Below are positions 9,032 to 18,285 of a DNA stretch of 64,000 nucleotides, piece after piece (the first letter of the stretch is position 1; each line of letters opens with the position of its first letter). Under the pieces are notes generated by a model. That model was not told the origin of the DNA and did not search any database. It saw nothing but the letters and a program-made list of their open reading frames with translations. Origin of the DNA: Gordonia tangerina (GTDB taxonomy: Bacteria; Actinomycetota; Actinomycetes; Mycobacteriales; Mycobacteriaceae); contig NZ_JAKGCU010000013.1 of the NCBI RefSeq assembly GCF_021556435.1, positions 62,001 through 126,000 of the forward strand, written 5' to 3'. Both the position numbers and the translations under genes were made by a program.

Positions 9032-10369
9032 ATGACCGCAACGTCTCAACCGCACGCCGCGCCGCAGCGAACACCGAAACGTGCCGCGCTGGCCAGCTTC
9101 ATGGGCAGCGCCGTGGAGTACTACGACTTCTTCCTTTTCGGGACGGCCGCGGCGCTGATCTTCCCGCACGTGTTCTTCCCGTCGGACAGCCAGGCGTCGT
9201 TGGTGATGTCGTTCGCGACATTCGGCTTCGCCTACATCGCGCGACCGGTCGGTGCGGTGATCCTCGGGCATTTCGGCGACCGTATCGGCCGACAACGTGT
9301 CCTGATGTTCACGTTGGTGATGATGGGCGTGTCGACCTTCATCATCGGCTGCCTGCCGACCTTCGACACCATCGGTTGGCTCGCCCCCGGCCTGCTGGTG
9401 ATCTGCCGTCTGATGCAAGGCCTTTCGGCTGCCGGAGAGCAGGCCGGGGCCAGCTCGCTGACCTTGGAGCACTCCCCCGACAACCAGCGGGCGTTCTTCA
9501 CCTCGTGGACCCTCACCGGCACTCAGGGCGGCCTGATCCTCGCCTCGCTGATCATGATCCCGTTCATGGCCCTACCCGACGACGCCAAGTACAGCTGGGG
9601 CTGGCGGGTACCGTTCTGGCTGTCGGCCGTCGTGGTGGTGGTCGCCTACTTCATCCGCCGTCAGCTGCATGAGACGCCGCAGTTCACCGAGGCCAAGGAA
9701 GCGGGCACCATCGCCAAGATGCCGCTGATCCCGCTGATGCGTTACGAGTGGCGCGCCGTGGTTCGGGTCATCCTGTGCGCGTTCATCGCGGCCGTGTCGA
9801 CGGTGTTCGCGAACCTGGCTTTGGCCTACGGCGACGAGGTGGGCCTCGACTCCGACATCACCCTGTGGCTTGTCGTGGTGGCCAACGTCGTCGCCCTGCT
9901 CACCCAGCCCGTGTTCGGCAAACTCGCTGACCACATCGGTCGCAAGCCGGTGTTCATCTACGGCGCGGCGTCGTCGGCGGTCCTGATGCCCTTCTATATG
10001 TTGTCGATGAGCCAGGACAATCACCTGATCACCTTCGCACTCGCGGTGGCCACCTTCTCCTTCGGATACGCGGCCGCCAACGCGGTGTGGCCGTCGTTCT
10101 ACGGCGAGATGTTCTCGACCCCGGTTCGGTTCTCCGGCATGGCGATCGGCACCCAGCTCGGCTTCCTGATGGCCGGGTTCGCGCCGTCGATCGTGACCGC
10201 GCTCGGCGGCGTCCGGGAAGGCGGCTGGGTGGTCATCAGCATCTTCACCGCGGTGGTGTGCCTGATCGCGGCCGGTGCTGCACTCACCGCCCGCGAGACC
10301 AAGGATGTGCCGACGGCCCAGCTCGGTCGGACCAGCCCGGAGGAACTCAAAGAGCTCGTGCTGAACTGA
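9032..10369 (+). CDS. shiA: MFS metabolite/H+ symporter, shikimate transporter-like
   Basis: 445-residue permease of the metabolite:H+ symporter branch of MFS (KgtP/ProP/ShiA type). It begins with the subfamily hallmark A-x-x-x-G-S-A-V-E-Y-Y-D-F-F-L-F-G. The loop after helix 2 has G-H-F-G-D-R-I-G-R-Q-R, repeated in degenerate form mid-protein as G-K-L-A-D-H-I-G-R-K. About 12 membrane helices are visible. AAGGAG precedes the ATG. Lying directly behind qsuD, it most likely imports shikimate, quinate or dehydroshikimate; the precise substrate is inference from context. Confidence 0.87.
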   Translation: MTATSQPHAAPQRTPKRAALASFMGSAVEYYDFFLFGTAAALIFPHVFFPSDSQASLVMSFATFGFAYIARPVGAVILGHFGDRIGRQRVLMFTLVMMGVSTFIIGCLPTFDTIGWLAPGLLVICRLMQGLSAAGEQAGASSLTLEHSPDNQRAFFTSWTLTGTQGGLILASLIMIPFMALPDDAKYSWGWRVPFWLSAVVVVVAYFIRRQLHETPQFTEAKEAGTIAKMPLIPLMRYEWRAVVRVILCAFIAAVSTVFANLALAYGDEVGLDSDITLWLVVVANVVALLTQPVFGKLADHIGRKPVFIYGAASSAVLMPFYMLSMSQDNHLITFALAVATFSFGYAAANAVWPSFYGEMFSTPVRFSGMAIGTQLGFLMAGFAPSIVTALGGVREGGWVVISIFTAVVCLIAAGAALTARETKDVPTAQLGRTSPEELKELVLN

Positions 10370-10737
10370 TCGGTGACCTCTGGCGGAATAGATTCCGACG
10401 GACCGCCGTTGATGACTGCGACGGCCCCGGAATCTCTGCCCCCGGGCCCCACCCCTTTTCGCCGCTGCGAGCGGCCACGTGCCGAGAGGCGCACTGTCCG
10501 GGGCCGTCCACCACTCGAGAGCCGCCATCTGATCGGATGGCGGCTCTCGCTGTCGGCGGCTCGGGAGTCGGCGACCGATGTGACATAGGTAATCCCACGG
10601 CCGGTTCGGCAGGTCGGCCGCGGTTCTGACGCCAGGATCGGCCCGCATTTTGCCCACTGAAGGTTTCGGAACACCGCAGCCTGGCCACGCTGGAGATGTA
10701 CGCACCCAACACATGACGAAGGGAGCGATTCCACATC
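10370..10737. other. 368-nt non-coding gap after the shiA-like gene
   Basis: It holds a strong inverted repeat (10516-10549) and, at its right end, the ribosome site GAAGGGAG (10718-10725) for the next gene. No convincing reading frame was seen on either strand. Confidence 0.6.
10516..10549. terminator. 14-bp inverted repeat, probable terminator of the qsuD-shiA operon
   Basis: Arms CGAGAGCCGCCATC (10516-10529) and its exact complement (10536-10549) with a 6-nt loop. No U-run follows, as is usual in high-GC actinobacteria. It sits 147 nt after the transporter stop. Confidence 0.6.
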
Positions 10738-11766
10738 ATGGTTTCCACGCAGACCCGACCGACCAGCGCCGCGATTGCGCAGCAGTTGCGGACGATTCTG
10801 ACGCTGACCAACGCCGAGATCCAGATCGCCGAGATACGCCAGGCGCAGGCACGAACCGACGCCGTCCGCGACGAACTCGCAGGAAACGCCCGTAAGGGTC
10901 GTTCCCGCGCGCACGACATCGAGACCGCTCTTCGTGAGCGTGGCGGCTTCGCCGACATGATTCGCCCTGCGATCGGTCGGGCCAACGCGCTGGTGAAGAG
11001 TGTCGTTGATCAAGCGCAGCCCCTCGACGAGGCGCTGCTGAGTGACCTGGCCCTGGAACAGCAGCTGGTGGGTCGCGCCAAGTATCTCAAGGCGCTGGCC
11101 ACCGGGAACCAGGACTCCGAGCTCGCCACCATGGCCGATCGATTGGTCCAGGCACACACCGAGACAGTTGAGTGGATCACCACGGTCCTCGCGGAAGAAG
11201 CGCTCGGTGGCCCGGCGGCGCTGCGTCGTACGCCTACCCAGTGGGCAAGCGGCCTGGCCACCCGCGCCATCACACTGCCGGCCTCGCTGACCGCGCACGG
11301 TATCGATCGAGTAGCCGCTGCGCTCCGCAAATCCCCATCTGTTGCCGCTGAAGTACGCGACCGGTTGGGGCAGCGCGTCAGCGCAGTCGCCGACACCGCC
11401 GACCACGCCGGTGACACCGTGATGAACATCGGTGAGGCGACCGCTCGTAGTGTGGCCGCCGGTCGCGATGCAGCGCTCGAAGCCGTCGAGGGCAGCGCAC
11501 GCGCCAACGGTGCGTCCGACGTCGCCCCCGGTATCCACCAGGTACGGGAGGCCACCGGCATCGTCGAATCAACCGAGCTGCCCATCAATGACTATTCCGA
11601 CCTCAATGTCGGCCAAGCGGTCTCGGCGGTCAAGGAATTGACCGAGCCGTCTGATATCCGAGTCGTCCTCGCCTACGAGGAGGCACACAAGCAACGACAG
11701 CGCGTCGTGTCGGCCGCAGAAGACCGGCTCGCCGACATCGCCAAGGATGTGGTGGGCGTGTCCTGA
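10738..11766 (+). CDS. Ferritin-like-domain protein with C-terminal helical motif, function unknown
   Basis: 342-residue, Ala-rich, almost wholly helical soluble protein. The middle (about residues 93-160) looks like a ferritin-like four-helix segment (L-L-S-D-L-A-L-E-Q-Q-L...A-D-R-L-V-Q-A-H-T-E-T-V-E-W), but without a clear di-iron E-x-x-H pair in both halves. Residues about 170-250 are amphipathic repeats. The C-terminus has L-P-I-N-D-Y-S-D-L-N-V-G-Q-A-V-S-A-V, then a Y-E-x-x-H-K-x-R stretch. That motif recurs at the end of several actinobacterial helical proteins. GAAGGGAG precedes the start. It stands alone between two hairpins, so it is probably monocistronic. Its biochemical role is not known. 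Confidence 0.75.
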   Translation: MVSTQTRPTSAAIAQQLRTILTLTNAEIQIAEIRQAQARTDAVRDELAGNARKGRSRAHDIETALRERGGFADMIRPAIGRANALVKSVVDQAQPLDEALLSDLALEQQLVGRAKYLKALATGNQDSELATMADRLVQAHTETVEWITTVLAEEALGGPAALRRTPTQWASGLATRAITLPASLTAHGIDRVAAALRKSPSVAAEVRDRLGQRVSAVADTADHAGDTVMNIGEATARSVAAGRDAALEAVEGSARANGASDVAPGIHQVREATGIVESTELPINDYSDLNVGQAVSAVKELTEPSDIRVVLAYEEAHKQRQRVVSAAEDRLADIAKDVVGVS

Positions 11767-11805
11767 TCGACACTGTCCACCAACTCCTGGCCCACCAAGG
11801 GCCCG

Positions 11806-11842
11806 CAGTGCCGCCACCGGCTCAGCGCCGGTGGCGGCACTG
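11806..11842. terminator. 16-bp perfect inverted repeat between convergent genes
   Basis: Arms 11806-11821 and 11827-11842, all 16 pairs matching, loop TCAGC. It lies 40 nt after one gene's stop and 73 nt after the stop of the convergent Gfo/Idh gene, so it probably works in both directions. Confidence 0.75.
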
Positions 11843-11914
11843 TCGTCGACACCCCAGACGGCCACCGAAACCTCGCCGTCGGCCGATGAGGCGAGCAGGG
11901 TCAAGCACAGACCG

Positions 11915-12871
11915 TCAGATCTGGTGACGCTGAATTTCTTCCACGACCCGCAGCGTCGCCCGCGTGCGCCGCTGATCGCTCGCCGGATCGGCATCGCCGT
12001 CCACCAGGTCGGCGAATCGACGGATCTCGTGGACCATGTTGTTCGACGGCCCGCCGAAGGTGTGGTCGGTGACGGTGCCGTCGTGCATCCGGATCTGCGC
12101 GACGGTCGGTTGGGCCACGTGGTCGAAGGTCAGTGTGCCGTGCTCGCCCTGAATCTCGTCGGGCCGATCCGACGCGGTGATCTTCGAATACGACAGGTCG
12201 ACGACGAAGTCGTCGTAAGCGGCCAGCACGGCGCCCGCGCCGTCGACGCCACTGGCGATCGGCACCGATGACCCCGTCACCCGATTCGGTTCGCCGAAGA
12301 ACTCGACCATGGCGGCGATCGTGTACACGCCCAAGTCCAGCAATGCCCCGCCCGCGAGCGCCGGGTCGAAGATGTTGACGTGTTCACCGGCGAGCACCTT
12401 GTCGTAGCGGGCCGAGCGCTGACAGTACGACAACGACGCCCGCCGCACAGGACCCACCGTTGCCATCAGAGCGGCGACGTGGCGAAGCGCGGGGTCGTGT
12501 ACGTTGCGCATCGCCTCCAGCACCACCACCTTTCGGGCTGCGGCCGCCTCCAGCAGCGTGTCGAATTCCGCCACCGTGGGCACGGCCGGCTTTTCCACCA
12601 GCACGTGCTTACCGGCGTCGACGACCCGTCTCGCCTGCTCGGCGTGCGCACCGTTCGGCGAGGCGAGATACACCGCGTCGATCTCCGCGTCGGCGAGTAG
12701 ACCGTCGAGGTCGTCGGTCCAATGGGTCACCCCGGTGTCGGCGGCGAACTTCGCGGCACGTCGCGGGTCGCGGGAGTACACGGTGGTGACCGCCACCTCG
12801 TCGACCGATGCGGCCGCGTCCAGGAAGTTCCGGGTGATGGTGCTGGTACCGACGGTGGCGATCCGGATCAT
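11915..12871 (-). CDS. Gfo/Idh/MocA family oxidoreductase
   Basis: 318-residue NAD(P)-binding oxidoreductase of the glucose-fructose oxidoreductase/inositol dehydrogenase family. The N-terminal Rossmann motif is I-A-T-V-G-T-S-T-I-T, slightly unusual because the third Gly is replaced. Y-L-A-S-P-N-G-A-H-A-E-Q and the catalytic-type E-K-P-A-V motif follow, near residues 72-98. The C-terminal beta-sheet domain is typical. The start at 12871 puts the Rossmann motif at the N-terminus; an in-frame extension to 12982 is unlikely. Substrate is probably a sugar or cyclitol, but the context does not say which. Confidence 0.82.
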   Translation of the reverse strand: MIRIATVGTSTITRNFLDAAASVDEVAVTTVYSRDPRRAAKFAADTGVTHWTDDLDGLLADAEIDAVYLASPNGAHAEQARRVVDAGKHVLVEKPAVPTVAEFDTLLEAAAARKVVVLEAMRNVHDPALRHVAALMATVGPVRRASLSYCQRSARYDKVLAGEHVNIFDPALAGGALLDLGVYTIAAMVEFFGEPNRVTGSSVPIASGVDGAGAVLAAYDDFVVDLSYSKITASDRPDEIQGEHGTLTFDHVAQPTVAQIRMHDGTVTDHTFGGPSNNMVHEIRRFADLVDGDADPASDQRRTRATLRVVEEIQRHQI

Positions 12872-12917
12872 GTGCCCATTCTCGCAGCGTGGATCATCGG
12901 CTCGCCGCGAAACGACA

Positions 12918-12946
12918 GCGCCCACCGCCGGCTCAGCGGTGGGCGC
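12918..12946. terminator. 11-bp inverted repeat downstream of msrA
   Basis: GCGCCCACCGC (12918-12928) and its complement (12936-12946), 7-nt loop, 14 nt beyond the msrA stop on the minus strand. Confidence 0.6.
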
Positions 12947-12959
12947 CGTGTCGCTGGAA

Positions 12960-13508
12960 CTAGGTGGTGCCGGCGTCCGCACGCTTGGGCAACACCCACC
13001 CGGCGCGCGGGAAGTGGCAGGTGTAGCCGTTCGGATAGCGCAGGAGGTAGTCCTGATGCTCCGGCTCGGCCTCCCAGAACGGACCGGCGGGCTCGATGGT
13101 GGTGACCGCCGCGCCCGGCCACAGCCCCGATGCGTCGACGTCGGCGATCGTGTCGCGCGCGACCGTCTCCTGCTCCGCGGTCAGTGGGAAGATCGCCGAC
13201 CGGTAGCTCGAACCCACGTCGTTGCCTTGCCGATCCTTGGTGCTCGGGTCATGGATCTGGAAGAAGAACGCCAAGATGTCGCGGAACGACGTCTGCGTCG
13301 GATCGAAGACGATCTCGACCGCCTCCGCGTGACCGGGATGATTGCGGTAGGTGGCGTGATCATTGGACCCGCCCGTGTACCCGACCCGGGTGTCGAGCAC
13401 GCCGGGCTGTCGGCGGATGAGGTCTTCCATCCCCCAAAAGCATCCGCCGGCAAGCACGGCGGTCTCGGTGCCGGGGCGGCGGGTGATCTGGCCGGTATCG
13501 GTGGTCAT
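12960..13508 (-). CDS. msrA: Peptide methionine-(S)-sulfoxide reductase
   Basis: Reduces the S epimer of methionine sulfoxide in proteins. The 182 residues include the catalytic G-G-C-F-W-G motif (Cys 23), G-Y-T-G-G, the [11 protein letters not shown] segment and the H-Q-D-Y-L-L region typical of MsrA. The only cysteine besides Cys 23 is in Y-T-C-H-F-P near residue 166. The start ATG (13508) overlaps the msrB stop by 4 nt (ATGA), so translation is coupled. Confidence 0.93.
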   Translation of the reverse strand: MTTDTGQITRRPGTETAVLAGGCFWGMEDLIRRQPGVLDTRVGYTGGSNDHATYRNHPGHAEAVEIVFDPTQTSFRDILAFFFQIHDPSTKDRQGNDVGSSYRSAIFPLTAEQETVARDTIADVDASGLWPGAAVTTIEPAGPFWEAEPEHQDYLLRYPNGYTCHFPRAGWVLPKRADAGTT

Positions 13509-13993
13509 GAGGCGTCCCTTTCCGTGGTGGTGTCGGTCTGATCGTCGGTGATGTCGAACAGCTTCCGGTAGTCGCCGTAACCTTCGGCTTCCAGGTCGGC
13601 GACCGCAACGAAGCGCAGCGCCGCCGAGTTCATGCAGTAACGTTGCCCGCCGGCCTCGCGTGGGCCATCGCCGAAGACGTGCCCGAGGTGGCTGTCGGCG
13701 CCCGCGGAACGAACCTCGGTGCGTCGCATCCACAACGTGCGATCCGACTTCGTGGTCACCGCGTCCTCGTCGATCGGCTTGGTGAAACTGGGCCATCCCG
13801 TACCCGAGTCGTACTTGTCGGTCGACGAGAACAGCGGCTGCCCCGACACGACGTCGACGTAGATGCCGGGCTCGTGGTTGTCCCAGTACTCGTTGTGGAA
13901 GGCCGGCTCGGTGCCGTCGCGCTGGGTGACGCGGTATTGCGCGTCGGTGAGACCGCGAACGGCCTCGTCGGTCTTGCGGTACTCGTTGCTCAC
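13505..13993 (-). CDS. msrB: Peptide methionine-(R)-sulfoxide reductase, single-cysteine form
   Basis: Reduces the R epimer of methionine sulfoxide. The 162-residue product has the family features E[12 protein letters not shown], G-x-G-W-P-S-F, [10 protein letters not shown] and R-Y-C-M-N-S with catalytic Cys 120. That is the only cysteine. The two C-x-x-C zinc pairs of many MsrB proteins are replaced (D-V-V-S near 47-50; A-D-S before H-L-G-H), so this is a zinc-free form. It starts at GTG 13993 behind GGAGG and is first in a coupled msrB-msrA operon. Confidence 0.93.
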   Translation of the reverse strand: MSNEYRKTDEAVRGLTDAQYRVTQRDGTEPAFHNEYWDNHEPGIYVDVVSGQPLFSSTDKYDSGTGWPSFTKPIDEDAVTTKSDRTLWMRRTEVRSAGADSHLGHVFGDGPREAGGQRYCMNSAALRFVAVADLEAEGYGDYRKLFDITDDQTDTTTERDAS

Positions 13994-14284
13994 GTTTCCT
14001 CCTTCGCGCCGCTGGCTGCGGCGTCACCCTGCACAACAAACCTCACCCCCGATTTGGTCCCGGCTGCCACAACGAGTTGCGCGGGCCGTCTGGGACGGCG
14101 CGGTTCCGGCGGGACGCCGCGGGTTGTCGACGACCCGCGCGATCCGAGGCGACCTGCGTGGTCGGAGACGACCCGCGTCGGCCCGGCATCATCGGCCGGC
14201 GAACGGTGATAGGCAGTCGAGGTCTCGTCATCCACTGGAACGACTCGCAATCTGCAGTTCACAAAGGTGCGCCACCATGGTGGC

Positions 14285-14515
14285 ATGAACGATGCGACAG
14301 AACTGGTCGCCTACGCCGAGAGCTGGTACCGCTACGGTGGCGGCGACCCCGACGACATTTTGGTGCGATTCGGGCTCACCGAGGTCGCCTATTTCACGCG
14401 GTTGCGCGAAGCGCTGAGTACCGACACCACGCTGGATCCGGCGGTGCGGGACGCGATAGACGTGGTGGCGGCCGGCCGGATCGAGGCCGGGCCGGGGCAC
14501 GCGATGCCGGCCTGA
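14285..14515 (+). CDS. Small DUF3263-like protein
   Basis: 76-residue protein. The pattern A-E-S-W-Y-R-Y-G-G-G...I-L-V-R-F-G-L-T-E-V-A-Y-F-T-R-L matches the small actinobacterial DUF3263 family. In that family a W-x-x-Y motif is followed by a helix-turn-helix-like F-x-x-S-x-x-x-Y-x-x-x-L segment. The start ATG 14285 is used; an in-frame ATG at 14267 lacks a ribosome site. A role in DNA binding is only suggested by the helical pattern. Confidence 0.65.
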   Translation: MNDATELVAYAESWYRYGGGDPDDILVRFGLTEVAYFTRLREALSTDTTLDPAVRDAIDVVAAGRIEAGPGHAMPA

Positions 14516-14538
14516 GGTCCCGGGTCTGGTGGCCGGAC

Positions 14539-15591
14539 TCAGCGGAGCTCGTCGACCAGACCCCACTCCCGCGCCGCATCGGCCGATATCGGCGATCCGG
14601 TGACGAACAGATGCAACGCGCGCCATCGGCCGATCCGCCGTGGGACGCTGACGGTGCCGCCGGCGCCGGGGAGAAGTCCCATCGACACCTCTGGCAGCCG
14701 GATCATCGTGTCCGGCGCGGCGACGATGCGATGGGCGAACGCCGGGATTTCGATACCGGCGCCGACGCATTGGCCGTGCAGCCGTACTTCGATGCGGTCG
14801 GCTAGCCGGGCGACCAATCGTCCCGCGCCGCCGCGGGTGCGCACGAAATGTGCGGTGGTGGCGTCGGGCGTGTGACCGAACTCGTCGAGGTCGCCGCCCG
14901 CACAGAAACACGGGCCGGCGCCGTCCACGACGACGCGATCGATGGTGTTGTCCAGCAACGGCATCCGCAACGCGTCGACAAACGCATCGCGCAACGCCAC
15001 CCCGTAGGCGTTGCGCCGCTCCGGCCGGTTGAGCGTGATGTGCAGGTCGTCGGCGCGGCGGTCCACCAGCACCGGGTCGCCGGCCGGTGGCGGCGGCAAC
15101 GGCCGTCCGAGCGCGCGACGTTCCTCGAGCCAGCGACCGAACTCGACGCCACCCTGCAGGGCCGAATAGCCCAGCGACTCCACGTCGAGCGCGGCGGGTA
15201 TCGACATCGATTCCGAGGCCCGGACCACCTGCGCCGCCACCGATGCCGCCTGCGGGGTGGCCTCGGCGGCCGCGACGAATGCGGTGATCGCCTCCTCGAC
15301 GTCGTCGACGGTGATGATCTCGCGGCCACCCGAGGCGTCGCCGTAGGTGAGGTCCAGGGCCGCCGTCAACGGTTCGAGCGCGGTATCCGGTGCACCTGAG
15401 GCGCGGCCGACGAGAATGCGGTCGGCCCGGCTGGCCACGTCGGCGGCACGTGCAACAGTCGACTGATCGGCGTCGTCGAGATCGATGACGACAACCGGCC
15501 GCACGGTCTCTCCCTGTGCGTTCAGCGCGCCCACTGCGTCGGCCCCATCGGCGAGTTCGTCCACAGTCATGGTCGTTACCTGCGGTGTCAT
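14539..15591 (-). CDS. Enoyl-CoA hydratase/isomerase family protein with N-terminal extension
   Basis: 350-residue crotonase-fold protein. The catalytic core starts at about residue 178 (L-H-I-T-L-N-R-P-E-R-R-N-A-Y). It contains the oxyanion-hole segments C-A-G-G-D-L and G-A-G-I-E-I-P, then L-P-E-V-S-M-G-L-L-P-G-A-G-G-T. The first 175 residues are an extra, poorly conserved domain. The crotonase core normally stands alone at about 260 residues, so the extension is notable. It is divergent from a CaiB-like/amidohydrolase pair with only 58 nt between the chosen starts, which suggests a shared CoA-ester pathway. Substrate unknown. Confidence 0.75.
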   Translation of the reverse strand: MTPQVTTMTVDELADGADAVGALNAQGETVRPVVVIDLDDADQSTVARAADVASRADRILVGRASGAPDTALEPLTAALDLTYGDASGGREIITVDDVEEAITAFVAAAEATPQAASVAAQVVRASESMSIPAALDVESLGYSALQGGVEFGRWLEERRALGRPLPPPPAGDPVLVDRRADDLHITLNRPERRNAYGVALRDAFVDALRMPLLDNTIDRVVVDGAGPCFCAGGDLDEFGHTPDATTAHFVRTRGGAGRLVARLADRIEVRLHGQCVGAGIEIPAFAHRIVAAPDTMIRLPEVSMGLLPGAGGTVSVPRRIGRWRALHLFVTGSPISADAAREWGLVDELR

Positions 15592-15649
15592 CTCTCCATC
15601 CTGTCCTGATGGGGCCGACGTGATCGCACCGGGAGGTAGCATCGCCCCG

Positions 15650-16870
15650 GTGTCGACCGCCACGCCTCGAGATCCGGTTCGCGATTGGGCGCGCAGCGGT
15701 GTGGCGTGGCTGACCGGCCACCCCGACGGCCCGCCGGTGATTCCGCCGGGGGTCGCGGCGACGCGGGCGAGCGAGCTCACCGATCTGATCGCCACCGCCA
15801 CGGCGGGTGCCGTCCGGCTCGACGGGGCGCAGCTGTTGGCCGAGCGGGCCGCATTCACCGGGCACCGACGGTCGGGCGCGTCGTCGGCGGGCGGCGCCTG
15901 CCGACTGCTACCCACCGCCGACGGATGGGCGGCGGTGTCGATCGCCCGTCCCGACGACCCCGCGCTGTACGGAGCGCTGATCGGATCGGACGACCTCGGC
16001 AACGACCCGTGGCGGGCCGTCGGCCAGTGGCTACGCGACCATCCGGGTACCGAACTCGACGAACGGGCCGAACTGTTGGGGGTGGCGGCGGGCAGCGTCG
16101 GCGTCCGCGACGCCCCGGTCGTCGATGTCACCGGCCGTCGACCCCGATCAGTCGCCGGCCTGCTCGTCGTCGACTTCAGTGCGCTGTGGGCCGGGCCGCT
16201 GTGTGCGCACCTCCTTGGACTCGCCGGCGCTTCGGTGATCAAAGTGGAGACGCCGACGCGGCCCGACGGCGCCCGCCGCGGCAACGCCGACTTCTATCGG
16301 CTGCTGCACGGGGGGCACCGGTCGGTGGTGCTCGATCCCGACGTCGACGACGACCGCGCCGCGTTGTATCGCCTGGCGTCGGCGGCCGACATCGTCATCG
16401 AGGCGTCACGACCACGCGCGCTGCGCGGATTCGGTCTGGACGCAGAGGAATTCGTTCGTTCCGGCACGACATGGCTGTCGATCACCGCGTGCGGTCGGGC
16501 GTCGAATCGGATCGGGTTCGGCGACGACGTGGCGGCCTCGGCCGGGCTCATCGCCCACGACGAGCGCGGACCGGTCTTCGTCGGCGACGCCATCGCCGAC
16601 CCGTTGACCGGGCTGACCGCCGCAGCACTGGCGATGAGTTCAGGTGACGATGATGCGCTGCACGACATCTCGATGAGTGGGGTGGTCGCGGCGACGCTCA
16701 CCGGCCACCACGACGCGGGTGTATGCGGCGCGAGTGGGTCCTGGTTCGTCGACACCGCCGACGGTCCGGTGCCGATCGCCAGGCCGCGCCGCCGCGAGCC
16801 CGTCGGCCAAGCGCCGCCCACGGGCGCGGACACCGATGCGGTGCTGCACGATCTCGGGATACGACGATGA
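15650..16870 (+). CDS. Divergent CaiB/BaiF-type CoA-transferase
   Basis: 406-residue protein in which the family signature (L-V-V-D-F-S-A-L-W-A-G-P-L-C-A-H-L-L-G, then G-A-S-V-I-K-V-E-T-P) appears only at about residues 112-150, not at the N-terminus as in normal type III CoA-transferases. The preceding part looks like an additional or truncated domain. A later L-H-D-I-S-M-S-G-V-V segment matches the region around the family's catalytic Asp. Start GTG 15650 follows GGGAGG at a long spacing; GTG 15620 is an alternative. The stop overlaps the next gene's ATG by 4 nt. Activity as a transferase or racemase is uncertain. Confidence 0.65.
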   Translation: MSTATPRDPVRDWARSGVAWLTGHPDGPPVIPPGVAATRASELTDLIATATAGAVRLDGAQLLAERAAFTGHRRSGASSAGGACRLLPTADGWAAVSIARPDDPALYGALIGSDDLGNDPWRAVGQWLRDHPGTELDERAELLGVAAGSVGVRDAPVVDVTGRRPRSVAGLLVVDFSALWAGPLCAHLLGLAGASVIKVETPTRPDGARRGNADFYRLLHGGHRSVVLDPDVDDDRAALYRLASAADIVIEASRPRALRGFGLDAEEFVRSGTTWLSITACGRASNRIGFGDDVAASAGLIAHDERGPVFVGDAIADPLTGLTAAALAMSSGDDDALHDISMSGVVAATLTGHHDAGVCGASGSWFVDTADGPVPIARPRRREPVGQAPPTGADTDAVLHDLGIRR

Positions 16871-18255
16871 GTGACACGGTGTTCCGCGACGTCGAATTGC
16901 CGGAGGGTCGACGCGATGTGGTGATGCGCGGTGGCATCGTCGCCGACATCACCGCGCCCGGGACCGCCGCGGGCGCCACCATCATCGACGGCCGCGGTGG
17001 TGCACTCCTGCCGGGTCTGCACGATCACCATCTGCATCTGCATGCGATGGCGGCGGCCGCCGACTCGGTTCGGTGCGGCCCGCCGGACGTCACCGATCTC
17101 GACGCGCTGGAATCGGCCTTGGTTGCTGCGCAGGGCGACTGGATTCGGGGTGTCGGCTACACCGAGACCGTGGGCGGGTTGCTCGACAGAGCCTCCGTCG
17201 ATCTCCTCGTACCCGACCGTCCGGTTCGCATTCAGCACCGCAGTGGCGCACTGTGGATTCTCAACAGCCCAGCGTCCGAACTCGTGGGGCTCGATCGCGG
17301 CACCCATCCGGGAATCGAACGTGACGCCAACGGTATTCCGACCGGACGCCTGTGGCGCGCCGACGACTGGTTGCGGGCACATCTCCCCCACTCCCCACCC
17401 CCCGACTTGCGCGCGGTCGGGCAGCAACTCACGCGATCCGGCATCACCGGTGTCACCGATGCGACTCCCGATCTCAGCTCGGCCACGCTGGACGCACTCG
17501 TGACGGCCCATCGCATCGGCGCTGTGCCGCAACGACTTCAGCTTCTCGGTGTCGGCATCGACGACACGCCGAGCTTCGATGACACCATCACCGTCGGGCC
17601 GTACAAGATCGTCATCGCCGACAGCGCGCTCCCCGACCTCGAGGACCTCGCCGACACCATTCGCCGCGCACATGCGCGCCGTCGGCCGGTCGCGGTGCAC
17701 TGTGTGAGCCGGGTGGCGCTGGCACTGTTGCTGGCCGTCTTCGACGATGTCGGTGTGCTCGCCGGGGATCGGATCGAGCACGGCTCGATCATCGGCGCCG
17801 ACGCCATCGCCGATCTGGCCGCGCGGGGCCTGCGGGTGGTGACCCAGCCTGGGTTCGTCGCCGACCGCGGCGACGACTATCTGCGCCGGGTGGATGCCGG
17901 GGATCTGCCGGATCTGTACCGCTGTCGCAGTCTGCTCGCCGGTGGCGTCCACACCGCAATGTCGAGCGATGCCCCCTACGGTCCGCTTGATCCGTGGGTG
18001 GTGATCGCTGCAGCCGTGCAGCGGCGCGCACCGACCGGCGAGATCGTCGGCGCCGGTGAACGCGTCACTGCCGCCGACGCACTCGACGGCTACCTCGCCC
18101 CGCTCGACGACCCCGGCGGCCCGCCCCGGCGGGTCCAGGTCGGCGCGGACGCCGACCTGGTGCTGCTGGACCGGCCATTGGCCGACGCGCTGGCCGCGCC
18201 CGCCGCGCAGCGGGTGAGATGCACGGTCATCGCAGGCCAGGTCCTTGTCGAATGA
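16867..18255 (+). CDS. Amidohydrolase family protein (Amidohydro_3/YtcJ-like)
   Basis: 462-residue metal-dependent hydrolase. It shows the L-P-G-L-H-D-H-H-L-H-L-H metal site (about residues 47-58), a K-I-V-I-A-D strand, A-V-H-C-V-S, I-E-H-G-S-I-I and the S-S-D-A-P-Y-G-P-L-D-P-W loop that marks the Amidohydro_3 group. These enzymes hydrolyse amide or N-formyl bonds or act on lactone-like rings. The start overlaps the CaiB-like gene's stop (ATGA), and a strong terminator-like hairpin follows. The physiological substrate is not evident. Confidence 0.78.
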   Translation: MSDTVFRDVELPEGRRDVVMRGGIVADITAPGTAAGATIIDGRGGALLPGLHDHHLHLHAMAAAADSVRCGPPDVTDLDALESALVAAQGDWIRGVGYTETVGGLLDRASVDLLVPDRPVRIQHRSGALWILNSPASELVGLDRGTHPGIERDANGIPTGRLWRADDWLRAHLPHSPPPDLRAVGQQLTRSGITGVTDATPDLSSATLDALVTAHRIGAVPQRLQLLGVGIDDTPSFDDTITVGPYKIVIADSALPDLEDLADTIRRAHARRRPVAVHCVSRVALALLLAVFDDVGVLAGDRIEHGSIIGADAIADLAARGLRVVTQPGFVADRGDDYLRRVDAGDLPDLYRCRSLLAGGVHTAMSSDAPYGPLDPWVVIAAAVQRRAPTGEIVGAGERVTAADALDGYLAPLDDPGGPPRRVQVGADADLVLLDRPLADALAAPAAQRVRCTVIAGQVLVE

Positions 18256-18285
18256 CCCACGGTTCGACGACATCACCCCGATTCG

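Noticed and set aside
10516-10549. Strong inverted repeats considered as CRISPR or mobile-element ends
   Set aside because: Each hairpin in the window is different, single and located after gene stops, as expected of terminators; no transposase or spacer array is present.
16294-18276. 660-codon frame on the minus strand
   Set aside because: It is opposite the CaiB-like and amidohydrolase genes, both of which have recognisable motifs.
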